Made by a program: the position numbers and the translations under genes
Shown here: piece after piece, positions 34,481 to 42,833 of the stretch
Numbering within the stretch: the stretch's first letter is position 1
How the letters are laid out: the number at the start of each line of letters is the position of its first letter
NCBI GenBank assembly: GCA_027490195.1
Contig: JAIXYN010000053.1
Location: 1 to 64,000 of the forward strand
Direction: 5' to 3'
Source: Verrucomicrobiaceae bacterium
Lineage (GTDB): Bacteria; Verrucomicrobiota; Verrucomicrobiia; Verrucomicrobiales; Verrucomicrobiaceae
Length of the DNA stretch: 64,000 nt
Notes under the pieces: model-generated
What the model was told of the DNA's origin: nothing
The model's input: the letters and a program-made list of their open reading frames with translations, nothing else
The model's database searches: none

Positions 34481-34486
34481 TAAAAT
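34481..34486 (+). promoter_or_regulatory. Possible -10 element for RNA copy 2
   Basis: TAAAAT lies 10 bases before the first base of copy 2, close to the spacing expected for transcription starting at the conserved RNA. No good -35 is seen at 16-18 bases upstream. Confidence 0.3.
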
Positions 34487-34495
34487 GCGCGAGAC

Positions 34496-34670
34496 TGGCC
34501 CGGCGGCTGCTCTATCAGGAACTCGGTTGGGGCGCAAGCTTCACAAACATTTCTTGGGTTCGCCCGGGGAAACACACAACGAGCTGGAGAGTCACTTCAT
34601 GGTTGGGACTCTTTGGTCACCTAAAGGCCCGGGAGAATTTTGGTTGGGTTCTCCCGGGCCGAGTTGTTTT
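34496..34670 (+). ncRNA. Putative structured RNA, copy 2 (attenuator-like)
   Basis: The second 175-base copy, with no indel relative to copy 1. The GNRA loop changes from GAGA to GCAA and stays GNRA. The UUCG loop is kept while its stem swaps C-G, U-A and G-U pairs for U-G, U-G and G-C. In the 3' stem an A-U becomes G-C and a G-C becomes A-U. Read as protein, most differences fall at codon position 1 and change residues, which argues against a coding origin. It ends about 105 bases before the cyclophilin ATG, so it could lie in that gene's leader. Confidence 0.75.
34626..34670 (+). terminator. Terminator-like hairpin of RNA copy 2
   Basis: A 12-bp perfect stem GGCCCGGGAGAA/TTCTCCCGGGCC with the same 11-base loop as copy 1, followed by GAGTTGTTTT. 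Confidence 0.65.
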
Positions 34671-34774
34671 AAGACGGCAAGAACAGACGCGGCCAAGCCG
34701 TAGCCGGAGGCGTTCATTTTGATCATTGCAAAACAATGGCTTCGTGGCTCATTCCCCTCCCTACCAACCCAAAT

Positions 34775-35362
34775 ATGAAATCAATCGCACCGACTCTTGC
34801 CGCTCTCGTCATCACGTTTGCTGGTCTGACCGGCACAACCCCAGCCCAAACCGTGAGTGAAGCCAAACCAGTGAAAATCGTGATGGAGACCTCCAAAGGC
34901 ACCATCGAAATCGAACTCGACGCCGCCAAGGCCCCCATTTCTGCCGCTAATTTTGTGAAGTATGTGAAGCAAGGCTTCTACGACGGCCTGATCTTCCACC
35001 GCGTCATCCCCGGCTTCATGGTGCAGGGCGGCGGCTTCACCCCGGACATGCAGCAGAAGGAGCCTGCCGACAAAATCCAAAACGAAGCCAAGAACGGCCT
35101 CAAGAACGTCAAAGGCACCCTCGCCATGGCCCGCACACCGGACCCCCACAGCGCCAGCTCCCAGTTCTTCATCAACCTCAAGGACAACAGCTTCCTCGAC
35201 TATCCAGGACAGGATGGCTGGGGCTACTGCGTCTTCGGCAAGGTGACCAAAGGCATGGACGTCGTCGATGCCATGGCCACCGTCGAAACCGGTCGCAAAG
35301 GCCCGCACGGTGACGTCCCAGTGGAGCCGATCGTCATCAAGAGCGCCAAGCTCGCGGAATAA
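34775..35362 (+). CDS. Exported cyclophilin-type peptidyl-prolyl cis-trans isomerase
   Basis: 195 residues; the ATG at 34775 opens a signal peptide (MKSIAPTLAALVITFAGLTG). The mature domain is a bacterial cyclophilin: VKIVMETSKGTIEIELDAAK, FYDGLIFHRVIPGFMVQGGG (catalytic Arg in FHRV), ASSQFFINLKDNSFLD, and WGYCVFGKVTKGMDVVDA. It would speed proline isomerisation during folding of exported proteins. The two structured-RNA copies lie directly upstream and may influence its expression. A clean terminator follows at 35393. Confidence 0.95.
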   Translation: MKSIAPTLAALVITFAGLTGTTPAQTVSEAKPVKIVMETSKGTIEIELDAAKAPISAANFVKYVKQGFYDGLIFHRVIPGFMVQGGGFTPDMQQKEPADKIQNEAKNGLKNVKGTLAMARTPDPHSASSQFFINLKDNSFLDYPGQDGWGYCVFGKVTKGMDVVDAMATVETGRKGPHGDVPVEPIVIKSAKLAE

Positions 35363-35392
35363 TCACCGCCACAGCTTCGCCTGCCAAATTCC

Positions 35393-35423
35393 AATGCCAG
35401 CCGGGAAACCGGCTGGCATTTTT
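35393..35423 (+). terminator. Rho-independent terminator after the cyclophilin gene
   Basis: AATGCCAGCCGG pairs with CCGGCTGGCATT around a GAAA loop, followed by TTT. It begins 30 bases after the stop. Confidence 0.85.
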
Positions 35424-35473
35424 CTTGAGCGCGATGGGCACTCCTGATGCAAACAGGCAGGCAGATTCTCTGA

Positions 35474-35507
35474 AGTACGACAGACACTCCTGTCTGTCGG
35501 CCAGCGC
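35474..35507. repeat. Palindromic REP-like element, copy 3
   Basis: Carries the core GACAGACACTCCTGTCTGTC with GAAGTAC before it and GGCCAGCG after it. It is the exact reverse complement of the element near 268-300. A different hairpin with a GGTACTTC tail (GGGCAAGAGTGCCC, near 35615) follows about 110 bases later. Confidence 0.75.
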
Positions 35508-35638
35508 CTTCGCACGCTCCCCGCGCCTACGTCCCACCCCAAACCGACTGAACAGCCCGGAGACGCACTCGAACAACTCGTGAACTTTGGCCCATGATGG
35601 AGCGCTGATCGACGGGCAAGAGTGCCCATGGTACTTCT

Positions 35639-36505
35639 TCACATGAACTTCTTCACGCGCTCCCTCACATCTGTCTCCAGTCGCTTCACGTAATTCACCG
35701 CGTACTCCACCGGACACAGGCCGTCGTCCTTCGTCAGCGGCGTCAGATCCATCGCAAAGGTCAGCAGGCTGGTCTTGTCCGTCGTGTGCGAGTCAAAGTA
35801 GGTCGCGTTCGCATGGCGCAGGCCTTCTTCCGCCAAGTCATAGCGCTTGCCGCCGCTGATCTGCGAATCAAACACCCCAAGCAGCGGGCGCAGCATGTGC
35901 GGGTGCTTGTCCACCCACAGCATCTCCTTGTCCTCAGCGAGCAGCCAGTCCAGCTTGCGCCAGACTTCACAGCCATACACTTTCTCAGGCCGCTGCTCTG
36001 GCGGCAGCTCACGAATGGCCTCTAGGCAACGCAGAAAAGTCGCCACATGCGTGTCATGCCGGTCACAGGGATTGTGAAGATAGAGAAACTTGGGCTGCGA
36101 CTGCTCCAGAACGAACTTCAAATCCGCGATCGCCGGCTCGTGCCTCGGCTTTTTGATGTCCTCGCTCGGGTAGCCAAGCTGCACCATGAAGCTGTACTCA
36201 CCCACGTAGGCCGCCTTGCGCTGCTCAATGAGGCGCACTTTCTGCATCTCCTCATCCGTGTAGGATTCATACGGACCCTTGCGCGGACTGCCCGCGCCAT
36301 CGGTGACCACCACGCCGCCAAACCACTGCGATTTGTGATGAAAACACTCCGTGATGCCATGATACGCGGCGATTTCCAGGTCGTCCTGATGCGAAACAAT
36401 GCCCAGATGCGTCACTCGGCGCAGCGCGATCCCCGGTTCAGTTTCATCAGGAATGTAAAGGTCGTGTTTAGGATGTCGAAATTGCACAGGAATGCGACCA
36501 TGCAC
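35639..36505 (-). CDS. PIG-L-family deacetylase
   Basis: 288 residues. The N-terminal Rossmann-like part reads THLGIVSHQDDLEIAA, a variant of the PHPDD zinc motif with SHQDD. The second zinc site is in FLYLHNPCDRHDTHVATF, matching HP-x-D-x-H-x-x-x. PIG-L/LmbE enzymes remove N-acetyl groups from GlcNAc-containing substrates. Here the target could be a sugar conjugate, but none is indicated by neighbours. The protein is cytoplasmic by sequence. The ATG at 36505 is the first in frame; upstream there is no further coding text. Confidence 0.87.
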   Translation of the reverse strand: MHGRIPVQFRHPKHDLYIPDETEPGIALRRVTHLGIVSHQDDLEIAAYHGITECFHHKSQWFGGVVVTDGAGSPRKGPYESYTDEEMQKVRLIEQRKAAYVGEYSFMVQLGYPSEDIKKPRHEPAIADLKFVLEQSQPKFLYLHNPCDRHDTHVATFLRCLEAIRELPPEQRPEKVYGCEVWRKLDWLLAEDKEMLWVDKHPHMLRPLLGVFDSQISGGKRYDLAEEGLRHANATYFDSHTTDKTSLLTFAMDLTPLTKDDGLCPVEYAVNYVKRLETDVRERVKKFM

Positions 36506-36819
36506 GGCAAGACGGGGAGTGCAAAGAGCATTCCCACACTGCTGCCGCCACCATTAGCACACGCACAATGCCGCGCAGGATGAACGCCCCTCAGAGGGGG
36601 AAAAGCCCCACCATGGACGCCCACACACTGTCAAAATATTTGCCCCTCACGACTCAGCGCCCCATTCCGTCCTTTATGCGGCACTCCGCACTCTCCTACG
36701 CCGCTTCACGCGCCCAGCCCTGACAAAAGCCCCCACCGCTCACTCTCCTAACGTCTGGACAAAGGCCCCTGCCACGCCATGATCGCCGCTCAATTCAACC
36801 AACCCCGCCGCCCCTTGCC
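36506..36819. other. 314-base intergenic region, no gene seen
   Basis: This gap separates the divergent PIG-L and YqeY genes and should hold both promoters. The short stem CCCCTCAGAGGGG lies near 36589-36601. No conserved gene, RNA or recognisable promoter pair stands out. Confidence 0.45.
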
Positions 36820-37272
36820 ATGAGCTTCATTTCCCAAATTTCCGAAGACCTCAAAAACGCCATGCGTGCCAAGGACACCGTGGCCCTCAACGTCATCCGC
36901 AACCTCAAGTCCGCCCTCAAATACGCCGCCATCGAAAAACTCGGCGCGGATGGTGAACTCGGCGACACCGATGCCCTGGCCGTGGTGCGCAAGGAAATCA
37001 AAAAACTGCAGGATTCCGTGGACGGCGCCGAAAAAGCCGGTCGCCCGGAAGCCGTGGAAGCCGCCAAGGCCGAGATCGCCGTGCTGGATAAATACCTCCC
37101 TGCCGCCATGAGCACGGAAGAACTCGGCAAGCTCGCCGAAACCGTCATCGCTGAACTCGGTGCCACCTCCAAGAAGGACATGGGCGGCGTCATGAAGGCG
37201 CTGCAGGAACGCGTCGCAGGCCGTGCCGACAGCAAGTCCATTTCCACCGAAGTCGCCAAACGCCTTTCTTAA
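36820..37272 (+). CDS. yqeY: GatB/YqeY domain protein
   Basis: A 150-residue all-helical YqeY protein: ISEDLKNAMRAKDTVALNVI, then RNLKSALKYAAIEK, then the C-terminal tRNA-binding-like helices (YLPAAMSTEELGKLAETVIA and KDMGGVMKALQERVAGRAD). Length and pattern are those of the free-standing relatives of the GatB tail, found next to translation or isoprenoid genes and of uncertain role. It precedes ispD by 48 bases on the same strand. Confidence 0.93.
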   Translation: MSFISQISEDLKNAMRAKDTVALNVIRNLKSALKYAAIEKLGADGELGDTDALAVVRKEIKKLQDSVDGAEKAGRPEAVEAAKAEIAVLDKYLPAAMSTEELGKLAETVIAELGATSKKDMGGVMKALQERVAGRADSKSISTEVAKRLS

Positions 37273-37320
37273 ACCGGTGACTGCCCCGCCGCGCACCGTT
37301 TCCATGATCCACCGGCTTCC

Positions 37321-37986
37321 ATGACCTCCGCCATCATCGTTGCCGCAGGCAGCAGCAGACGCATGGGCTTCAACAAGCTCCTCGCACCGCTGGCCGGTGA
37401 ACCCGTGCTCAGGCGGACCCTGGGCGTTTTCCAGGCCTGCGCCGCCATTGATGAAATCATCGTCGTCACCAGCGATGCCCTGCGCCCGGAAATCGAAGCC
37501 TGGCACGCCACCGCTCTCGGTAAAGTCACCCAGATCATCATCGGCGGTGCCGAACGCCACCTCTCCGTCCATGCCGGCCTTCAGGCCTTGAATCCAGCAT
37601 GCCAGATCGTTGCAGTGCATGATGGTGCACGCCCCCTCATCTCTGCAGCTCAAATCACCCGCTGCATTGAGGCCGCCCGCACCCAGGCCGCTGTCGCCTG
37701 CGCCCGTCCGATGGCCGAAACCCTCAAGCGCTGCGACAGCTCAGGCCGCATCATCGACTCCATTGACCGTGCCAATGCCTGGATCATGGAAACGCCACAG
37801 GTGTTTCAGCGCGATCTTCTCGTGCGCGCCTATGACGCGGTGATCCGCGACGGACTGCTCGTCACCGATGAAGTTTCCGCCGTGCAGCACCTCGGCGCAC
37901 CTGTCTTTGTCGTCGAAAATTTTGAACTGAACCCCAAGATCACGTTCCCGGCAGACATTCTGCTGGCTCAGCGTTTTGTCGATTGA
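37321..37986 (+). CDS. ispD: 2-C-methyl-D-erythritol 4-phosphate cytidylyltransferase
   Basis: A 221-residue IspD. The CTP-binding loop is IIVAAGSSRRMGFNKLLAPL at the N-terminus, and VHDGARPLISAAQITRCIEA, then WIMETPQVFQRDLL and VTDEVSAVQHLGAPVFVVEN, mark the substrate side. It makes CDP-methylerythritol in the non-mevalonate isoprenoid pathway. The other MEP genes are not in this window. The downstream MFS-acyltransferase gene starts right at its stop. Confidence 0.95.
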   Translation: MTSAIIVAAGSSRRMGFNKLLAPLAGEPVLRRTLGVFQACAAIDEIIVVTSDALRPEIEAWHATALGKVTQIIIGGAERHLSVHAGLQALNPACQIVAVHDGARPLISAAQITRCIEAARTQAAVACARPMAETLKRCDSSGRIIDSIDRANAWIMETPQVFQRDLLVRAYDAVIRDGLLVTDEVSAVQHLGAPVFVVENFELNPKITFPADILLAQRFVD

Positions 37987-37994
37987 ACGACCCC

Positions 37995-40517
37995 ATGCTC
38001 GATACCGCCGAACTCGACAACGCACCGCATCTGCCACGCCGAAACTGGGCTTCCATCGTCCTCGTACTTTTCGTACAGGCGATGAACTCCTTCAGCGACA
38101 ACTTCGTGAAGATGTTGCTGATCGCCCTGTCCATCATCATCGCCAAAGACTCCTGGGTGGGCCGCCACATGGAGCTCTGGCTCGGGGCCATCTTCTCCCT
38201 GCCCTACATGATCTTTGCCCCGCTGGCCGGTTACTGGTCAGACCGTTTCTCCAAGCGCAAAGTCATGGTCTGGATGCAGGTCATGCAGATCATCTGCTTC
38301 GTTTGGCTGGCACTGGCTCTGTGGGTGAAGCGCGTACCCGGCTCGCTCGAAATCTGTCTGGTCGGTTTCTTTGTGCTCGCCGTCCAGGCAGCGGTGCTCA
38401 GCCCGGCCAAGATGGGCATCATGAAGGAGCTCGCCGGTTCCCGCCGCCTCGGCCAAGTCTCCGGCTGGCTGCAGGTCACCATGCTCGCCGGCATCCTCGG
38501 TGGCATGTGGGCCGGTGGCATCTGGTATGGCACCGAGTATGAAAAAACGGGAGACGCCTGGATGTCCGCGCTCTGGCCTCTCATCGTCATCAGCATCTTC
38601 GGCATTGTTGAGCTCATCGCCGCCATCTGCATTCAGACCACGCCCTCGCACACCGAAGTCCGCTGGCGCAAAGGCATGGCCCTGGAGCACTTCGAAAGCC
38701 TCAAAATCGTCTTCCGCCGCCGGTCCATCCGCCTCGCCGCGATGGGAGTGACGTACTTCTGGTTCATCTCGAATGCCCTCAGCTTCATCCTCGTCACCCT
38801 CACCAAGGAGCTGCACCCAGACACCGGCCATGGCGATGGCCCCATGGAGCTCGCCAAAGTCGCCGGCATCCTCGGCATCGGCGTCATCAGCGGCAGCATC
38901 TTTGCCTCCCACGTCTGCCGGAATCGCATCGAGCTAGGCCTGATTCCCCTCGGCGGCTTCGGCCTCGTCGCCGGCCTGCTCTGGTCCGGCCTCGCCACCC
39001 TCGGCAGCAGTTGGATGTACGCCGGCATCATCTTCACCGGAGCCGCTGGCGGCTGCTTCATGGTCCCACTCTATGCCTTTGCGCAGGACAAGGCCGAAAA
39101 GCAGGAAAAAGCCCGCATCCATGCCGGCATGAACCTCATGGACTGCCTCGGCACCCTCGTCGCCGTCGCCATCGTCGCCCTCATGAAATGGATGGAGCTC
39201 ACCGCCTCCACCCAGTTCCTCATCCTCGCCATCCCCACCTTCTTCGCGGCCATCTACATCATGCGCCTGCTGCCGCAGGATCTGGTGCGGTTCCTTATGC
39301 TCGCCGCCGTCCGCTTCCTTTACAAAGTGAAGCCCGTGCACATGGACCGCATCCCAGCCACTGGCGGCGTCCTCCTCCTGCCAAACCACGTCAGCTATGT
39401 CGATGCCCTCATCGTCGGCTCAGCCAGCCGCCGCCCCGTCCGCTTCGTCATGTGGGACGCCCTCTACAATCTCTGGTGGCTCAAGTGGCTCATGCGCCTC
39501 ATCGGCACCGTCCCCATCTCCGCCACCCGTGCCAAAGACGCCATCCGCGCCGTTGCCGCTGCACTCAAGGAAGGCGAGATCGTCTGCCTCTTCCCCGAAG
39601 GCCAGATCACCCGCCACGGCATGGTCAATGAACTCCGCAAAGGCTTCGAACTCATGGCCCGCCAGGGAGACGCCCAGGTCGTCCCCGTTTATCTGGATGG
39701 CCTCTACGGCAGCATCTTTTCCTTCCAGGGCGGCAAATTCTTCACCAAACGCCCCAAGCACCTCCGCTACCCCGTCGAAGTACACTTCGGTGAACCCCTC
39801 GCCCCGCGCGCCGCCACCGCAGAGGTCGTCCGCCACGCCATGCTCGCCCTCAGTGCCGAGGCCTTCCTCAAACGCAAAAACTGGCAGCACGCCGAAGCCG
39901 ACCTCGTCGCCTTCGCCAACGCCCTCCGCCTCGCCGAAACCGAGTGGCATCACCCCGGCGATGTCTTCCTCAGCCTCGAACCCGCAGGCAGCGTCATCCA
40001 CCGCACCGTCAAAGCCCTCACCCAGGTCCTCCCCGGCACCAAGTTCATCGATCACGGCCCCGAAGCCCACCCCGCCCACATCGTCGCCTTCGGCACCCGC
40101 GCCACCTTGGGAAAACTCACCGGCCACGAACGCCTCTTCTTCTGCCTCGACAGCGACCTCTCTCCCCTCCCCGCTAATCTTCCTCTTCCTCCTCCTCTTA
40201 CTCCTCATCCCCTTCAGGATCCGGCTCAGTCTCTCACTCAGTCCGCCCCCACCGTCCTCCGCGGCTACATCGACGCCCCCACCGGCATCCTCCTCACCTC
40301 CGAAGTCCCCAATCCTCCCCTGCCAGACGCCGACAAAGACCAGCAACTCGGCCAAAAACCCCACACCCTCGGCCGCCTCCTCCCCGGCCTCGCCATCGCT
40401 TCCACCCCCGAAGGCCTCACCATCAGCAGCCTCCTCCCCGACTCCCCCCTCACCGCCACCATCCCTGGCGCCAAGATGGACGAGCAGGGGTTTTTGGTGA
40501 TCAACATCGCTAATTGA
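37995..40517 (+). CDS. MFS transporter fused to a 1-acylglycerol-3-phosphate acyltransferase
   Basis: 840 residues. An MFS-like membrane domain (~12 hydrophobic segments) fills residues ~15-430. A PlsC-type domain (~435-640) follows: NHVSYVDALIVGS (the HX4D box), AIRAVAAALKEGEIVCLFPE then GQITRHG. The last ~200 residues resemble a shortened, divergent tail of an acyl-CoA/ACP synthetase, with a Pro/Leu-rich low-complexity insert (~733-760) and then GRLLPGLAIASTPEGLTISS. Aas-type proteins for lysophospholipid re-acylation have the MFS-PlsC-ligase order, so this looks like an Aas relative that has lost a working ligase. The start is ATG at 37995; a TTG at 37983 is an alternative. Confidence 0.9.
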   Translation: MLDTAELDNAPHLPRRNWASIVLVLFVQAMNSFSDNFVKMLLIALSIIIAKDSWVGRHMELWLGAIFSLPYMIFAPLAGYWSDRFSKRKVMVWMQVMQIICFVWLALALWVKRVPGSLEICLVGFFVLAVQAAVLSPAKMGIMKELAGSRRLGQVSGWLQVTMLAGILGGMWAGGIWYGTEYEKTGDAWMSALWPLIVISIFGIVELIAAICIQTTPSHTEVRWRKGMALEHFESLKIVFRRRSIRLAAMGVTYFWFISNALSFILVTLTKELHPDTGHGDGPMELAKVAGILGIGVISGSIFASHVCRNRIELGLIPLGGFGLVAGLLWSGLATLGSSWMYAGIIFTGAAGGCFMVPLYAFAQDKAEKQEKARIHAGMNLMDCLGTLVAVAIVALMKWMELTASTQFLILAIPTFFAAIYIMRLLPQDLVRFLMLAAVRFLYKVKPVHMDRIPATGGVLLLPNHVSYVDALIVGSASRRPVRFVMWDALYNLWWLKWLMRLIGTVPISATRAKDAIRAVAAALKEGEIVCLFPEGQITRHGMVNELRKGFELMARQGDAQVVPVYLDGLYGSIFSFQGGKFFTKRPKHLRYPVEVHFGEPLAPRAATAEVVRHAMLALSAEAFLKRKNWQHAEADLVAFANALRLAETEWHHPGDVFLSLEPAGSVIHRTVKALTQVLPGTKFIDHGPEAHPAHIVAFGTRATLGKLTGHERLFFCLDSDLSPLPANLPLPPPLTPHPLQDPAQSLTQSAPTVLRGYIDAPTGILLTSEVPNPPLPDADKDQQLGQKPHTLGRLLPGLAIASTPEGLTISSLLPDSPLTATIPGAKMDEQGFLVINIAN

Positions 40518-40834
40518 ACCGGCCCCTCACAACACCACTTACGCCCAGTCGGCTGCTCCTAAACCCTTAGCTGACATCCGCGTTGAAATAGAATTTCGCA
40601 GGGAATGAGAGTGGTAATATAGCCGTCGATGCGCTGCAAACTGGTGCAATCTGCTCACACATCCACTGATAGCAGCAATGCTATTTGAGGTGGCTAGCGG
40701 TATTTTTTCATTGTGATGTAGCAACCTTTTTCCTCAAAAGTGCCTAAGGAGAGAGGCGACTTGTATGTATGGCTTAGAAATATATTTTGTTGTTTGATCC
40801 AAATGTGCATTATATCTTGGCCGGAAGGCTGAAG
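40518..40834. other. AT-rich leader upstream of the Gabija pair
   Basis: This 317-base gap has no gene. The base composition drops sharply toward A/T here and stays low through the next two genes, marking the left side of a transferred segment. TATATT at 40781-40786 is a candidate -10 about 50 bases before the start, with TTGTAT at 40761-40766 as a poorly spaced -35 (14 bases). GGAAGG at 40821-40826 is a likely ribosome binding site for gajA. Confidence 0.4.
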
Positions 40835-42832
40835 ATGAAAATAACCAGTATCAAGATCAAAAATTTCCAATGTTTCGGCCCCTCCGCAGTGATCATTGAT
40901 CTGGAGAATCTGACCGCATTAGTTGGAACAAATGGCACGGGCAAAACAGCGATTCTTCAAGCCTTGGTAAGACTGTTTGGAAGCTCAAGTGAACGGCGTT
41001 TGAGGCGGAAAGATTTTCATCTGCCAACGGGAACGGCAGAATCTGAGGTTGAGAACGCCTCTTTGTCCGTCGAGGTGCGCATTGAATTCCCGGAGGGTGG
41101 AGATGGCGTAGCGCAATGCTTCAACCAGATGAGCATAGAGGAGGTTGGTTCTGAGCCCTATTGCAGAATCCGCCTTGATGGCGAGTGGACCCGTTCAAGT
41201 GCGCCAGAAGGGGATATTGAAGAACGTGCGTATTGGATCACCACAGCAGATGACGACCCTGATGACGACGCAAAACGCCCTATCCCAAATGCAGACCGCT
41301 CTTTGATCAATGTCCACTATGTACCGGCAACACGTGATCCGCTGAAACAACTTCGCCAGGTTTCCGGCACGATTCTTCACCGCCTGTTCAGGGCGGTAGA
41401 ATGGCAGGAACACACGCGTGAGGCCGTAGCTGATGCATGTGAAAGCCTGAGAGGGGCCATTAACGAAGAGATTGGCGTTCAAAGCATCCAGGAGGCAATT
41501 TCAGAGGCTTGGAGCCATCTTTACACCTTACCAGTTCACAAGGAAGTTAAGATCCAGTCCGTCAGCAATGATTTCGAAAGCCTCCTCAAGGGCATAGAAG
41601 CAGTATTCAGCTCAGCAGAAGAGGCAAACGAAGCTGGAATTGAAAGCCTCAGTGATGGGGTGAAGTCCCTGTTTTACTTCACACTTGTGAAGGCGAGCTT
41701 TGCCATTGAAACGGCTGTCAGAACAAGTGATGAAACCACTACTGGAATTGATATCGAAAAGCTTAACCTTCCATGTCTCACTCTGTTTGCGATTGAAGAG
41801 CCGGAAAATCATCTTGCACCTCATTATCTTGGAAGAATCGTCTCACTTCTTAATGAAATGTGTGAGTCCGAGGAGGCCCAGGTAGTTCTGACAAGCCAGG
41901 CTTCGGGAATATTAAAACGGGTTGATCCAACAACAGTCCGGCATGTGCGGTTGTTGAACGAAACACAGACAAGTGTGGTCCATGCCATTAAATTGCCGGA
42001 TGAGGAGGAAGAGGCTGAGGCCTACAAATTTGTGAAAGAAGCTGTTCGGGCTTATCCCGAGCTGTATTTTTCAAGCCTCGTTGTATTTGGAGAAGGCGAT
42101 AGCGAAGAGTTGATCATACCTCGAATTGCAAGGTCCTCTGGTATTAATCTTGATCAAGCGTTCGTTTCAGTTGTACCTCTGGGAGGTTGCTTCGTGAACC
42201 ATTTTTGGCGTTTACTTAGTGATCTCAAAATTCCTCATATCACACTTCTAGACCTGGACAGGGAAAGGCACAACGGGGGCTGGACTAGGGTCAAGTACGT
42301 ATGTGACCAATTAATTGCAGCGGGAAAACCAAAAGCTGAAGTGCTAAAAATTGATAACGGGGTCTTGTCAGACGCTGAACTGAAAAAGATGCCTTCATGG
42401 CCTTTAGAAAAAGACGACCTTGCGAGCATGAAAAGCTGGTGCCGGGCCTTCGAGGATTTCAATGTATTTATGTCTGGCCCTTTGGATTTGGATCTTTTGA
42501 TGTACAATGCATACACCGATGAATATCAGGCCACAGCTGATGAGGGTCCTGATGTGCCAGATGAAGCTGGAAAATTTGAAAAGAGGCTACGCAGTGCTTG
42601 CGTTGCCGTTCTAAAATCTGAAAATGCAGAGGCAGCTACCTATTCCACAGAGCAGAAGGAATCATTTATTTGGTATAGCTATCTTTTCCTTGGTCGTGGA
42701 AAGCCCGGCACACACCTTCGGGCATTGAATAAAATAGATGATGACGATCTCTTTGAAAACGCGCCGCCCGTTCTCAAAAGACTGGTCAACCGCATAGGCA
42801 GTAAACTTGGCCTAAATATTGGAGCTGCCTAA
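40835..42832 (+). CDS. gajA: Gabija GajA-like OLD-family ATPase/TOPRIM nuclease
   Basis: 665 residues from the ATG at 40835 (MKITSIKIKNFQCFGPSAVI), with GGAAGG upstream; the frame is open 16 codons further. The N-terminal AAA/ABC-like ATPase has Walker A GTNGTGKTAIL (~32). The ABC-type Walker B region is TLFAIEEPENHLAPHYL (~325). The C-terminal TOPRIM nuclease domain shows VVFGEGDSEELIIPRI and LLDLDRERHNGGW. This is the class 2 OLD nuclease form that pairs with a UvrD-like helicase in the Gabija anti-phage system. GajA nicks invading DNA when nucleotide pools fall. The GajB gene follows after 1 base. Base composition is much more A/T-rich than the rest of the window. Confidence 0.92.
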   Translation: MKITSIKIKNFQCFGPSAVIIDLENLTALVGTNGTGKTAILQALVRLFGSSSERRLRRKDFHLPTGTAESEVENASLSVEVRIEFPEGGDGVAQCFNQMSIEEVGSEPYCRIRLDGEWTRSSAPEGDIEERAYWITTADDDPDDDAKRPIPNADRSLINVHYVPATRDPLKQLRQVSGTILHRLFRAVEWQEHTREAVADACESLRGAINEEIGVQSIQEAISEAWSHLYTLPVHKEVKIQSVSNDFESLLKGIEAVFSSAEEANEAGIESLSDGVKSLFYFTLVKASFAIETAVRTSDETTTGIDIEKLNLPCLTLFAIEEPENHLAPHYLGRIVSLLNEMCESEEAQVVLTSQASGILKRVDPTTVRHVRLLNETQTSVVHAIKLPDEEEEAEAYKFVKEAVRAYPELYFSSLVVFGEGDSEELIIPRIARSSGINLDQAFVSVVPLGGCFVNHFWRLLSDLKIPHITLLDLDRERHNGGWTRVKYVCDQLIAAGKPKAEVLKIDNGVLSDAELKKMPSWPLEKDDLASMKSWCRAFEDFNVFMSGPLDLDLLMYNAYTDEYQATADEGPDVPDEAGKFEKRLRSACVAVLKSENAEAATYSTEQKESFIWYSYLFLGRGKPGTHLRALNKIDDDDLFENAPPVLKRLVNRIGSKLGLNIGAA

Positions 42833-42833
42833 G

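Noticed and set aside
34094-34722. Two similar short proteins in the tandem repeat (86 and 85 residues)
   Set aside because: The differences between copies are mostly nonsynonymous and at codon position 1, while they preserve RNA stems. The ends of the frames diverge completely and the starts are non-ATG. RNA is the better reading.
40835-42832. Reading gajA as a RecF or SMC-type repair ATPase
   Set aside because: The C-terminal TOPRIM motifs and the adjacent UvrD-like gene fit OLD/GajA; there is no coiled-coil arm of SMC size.
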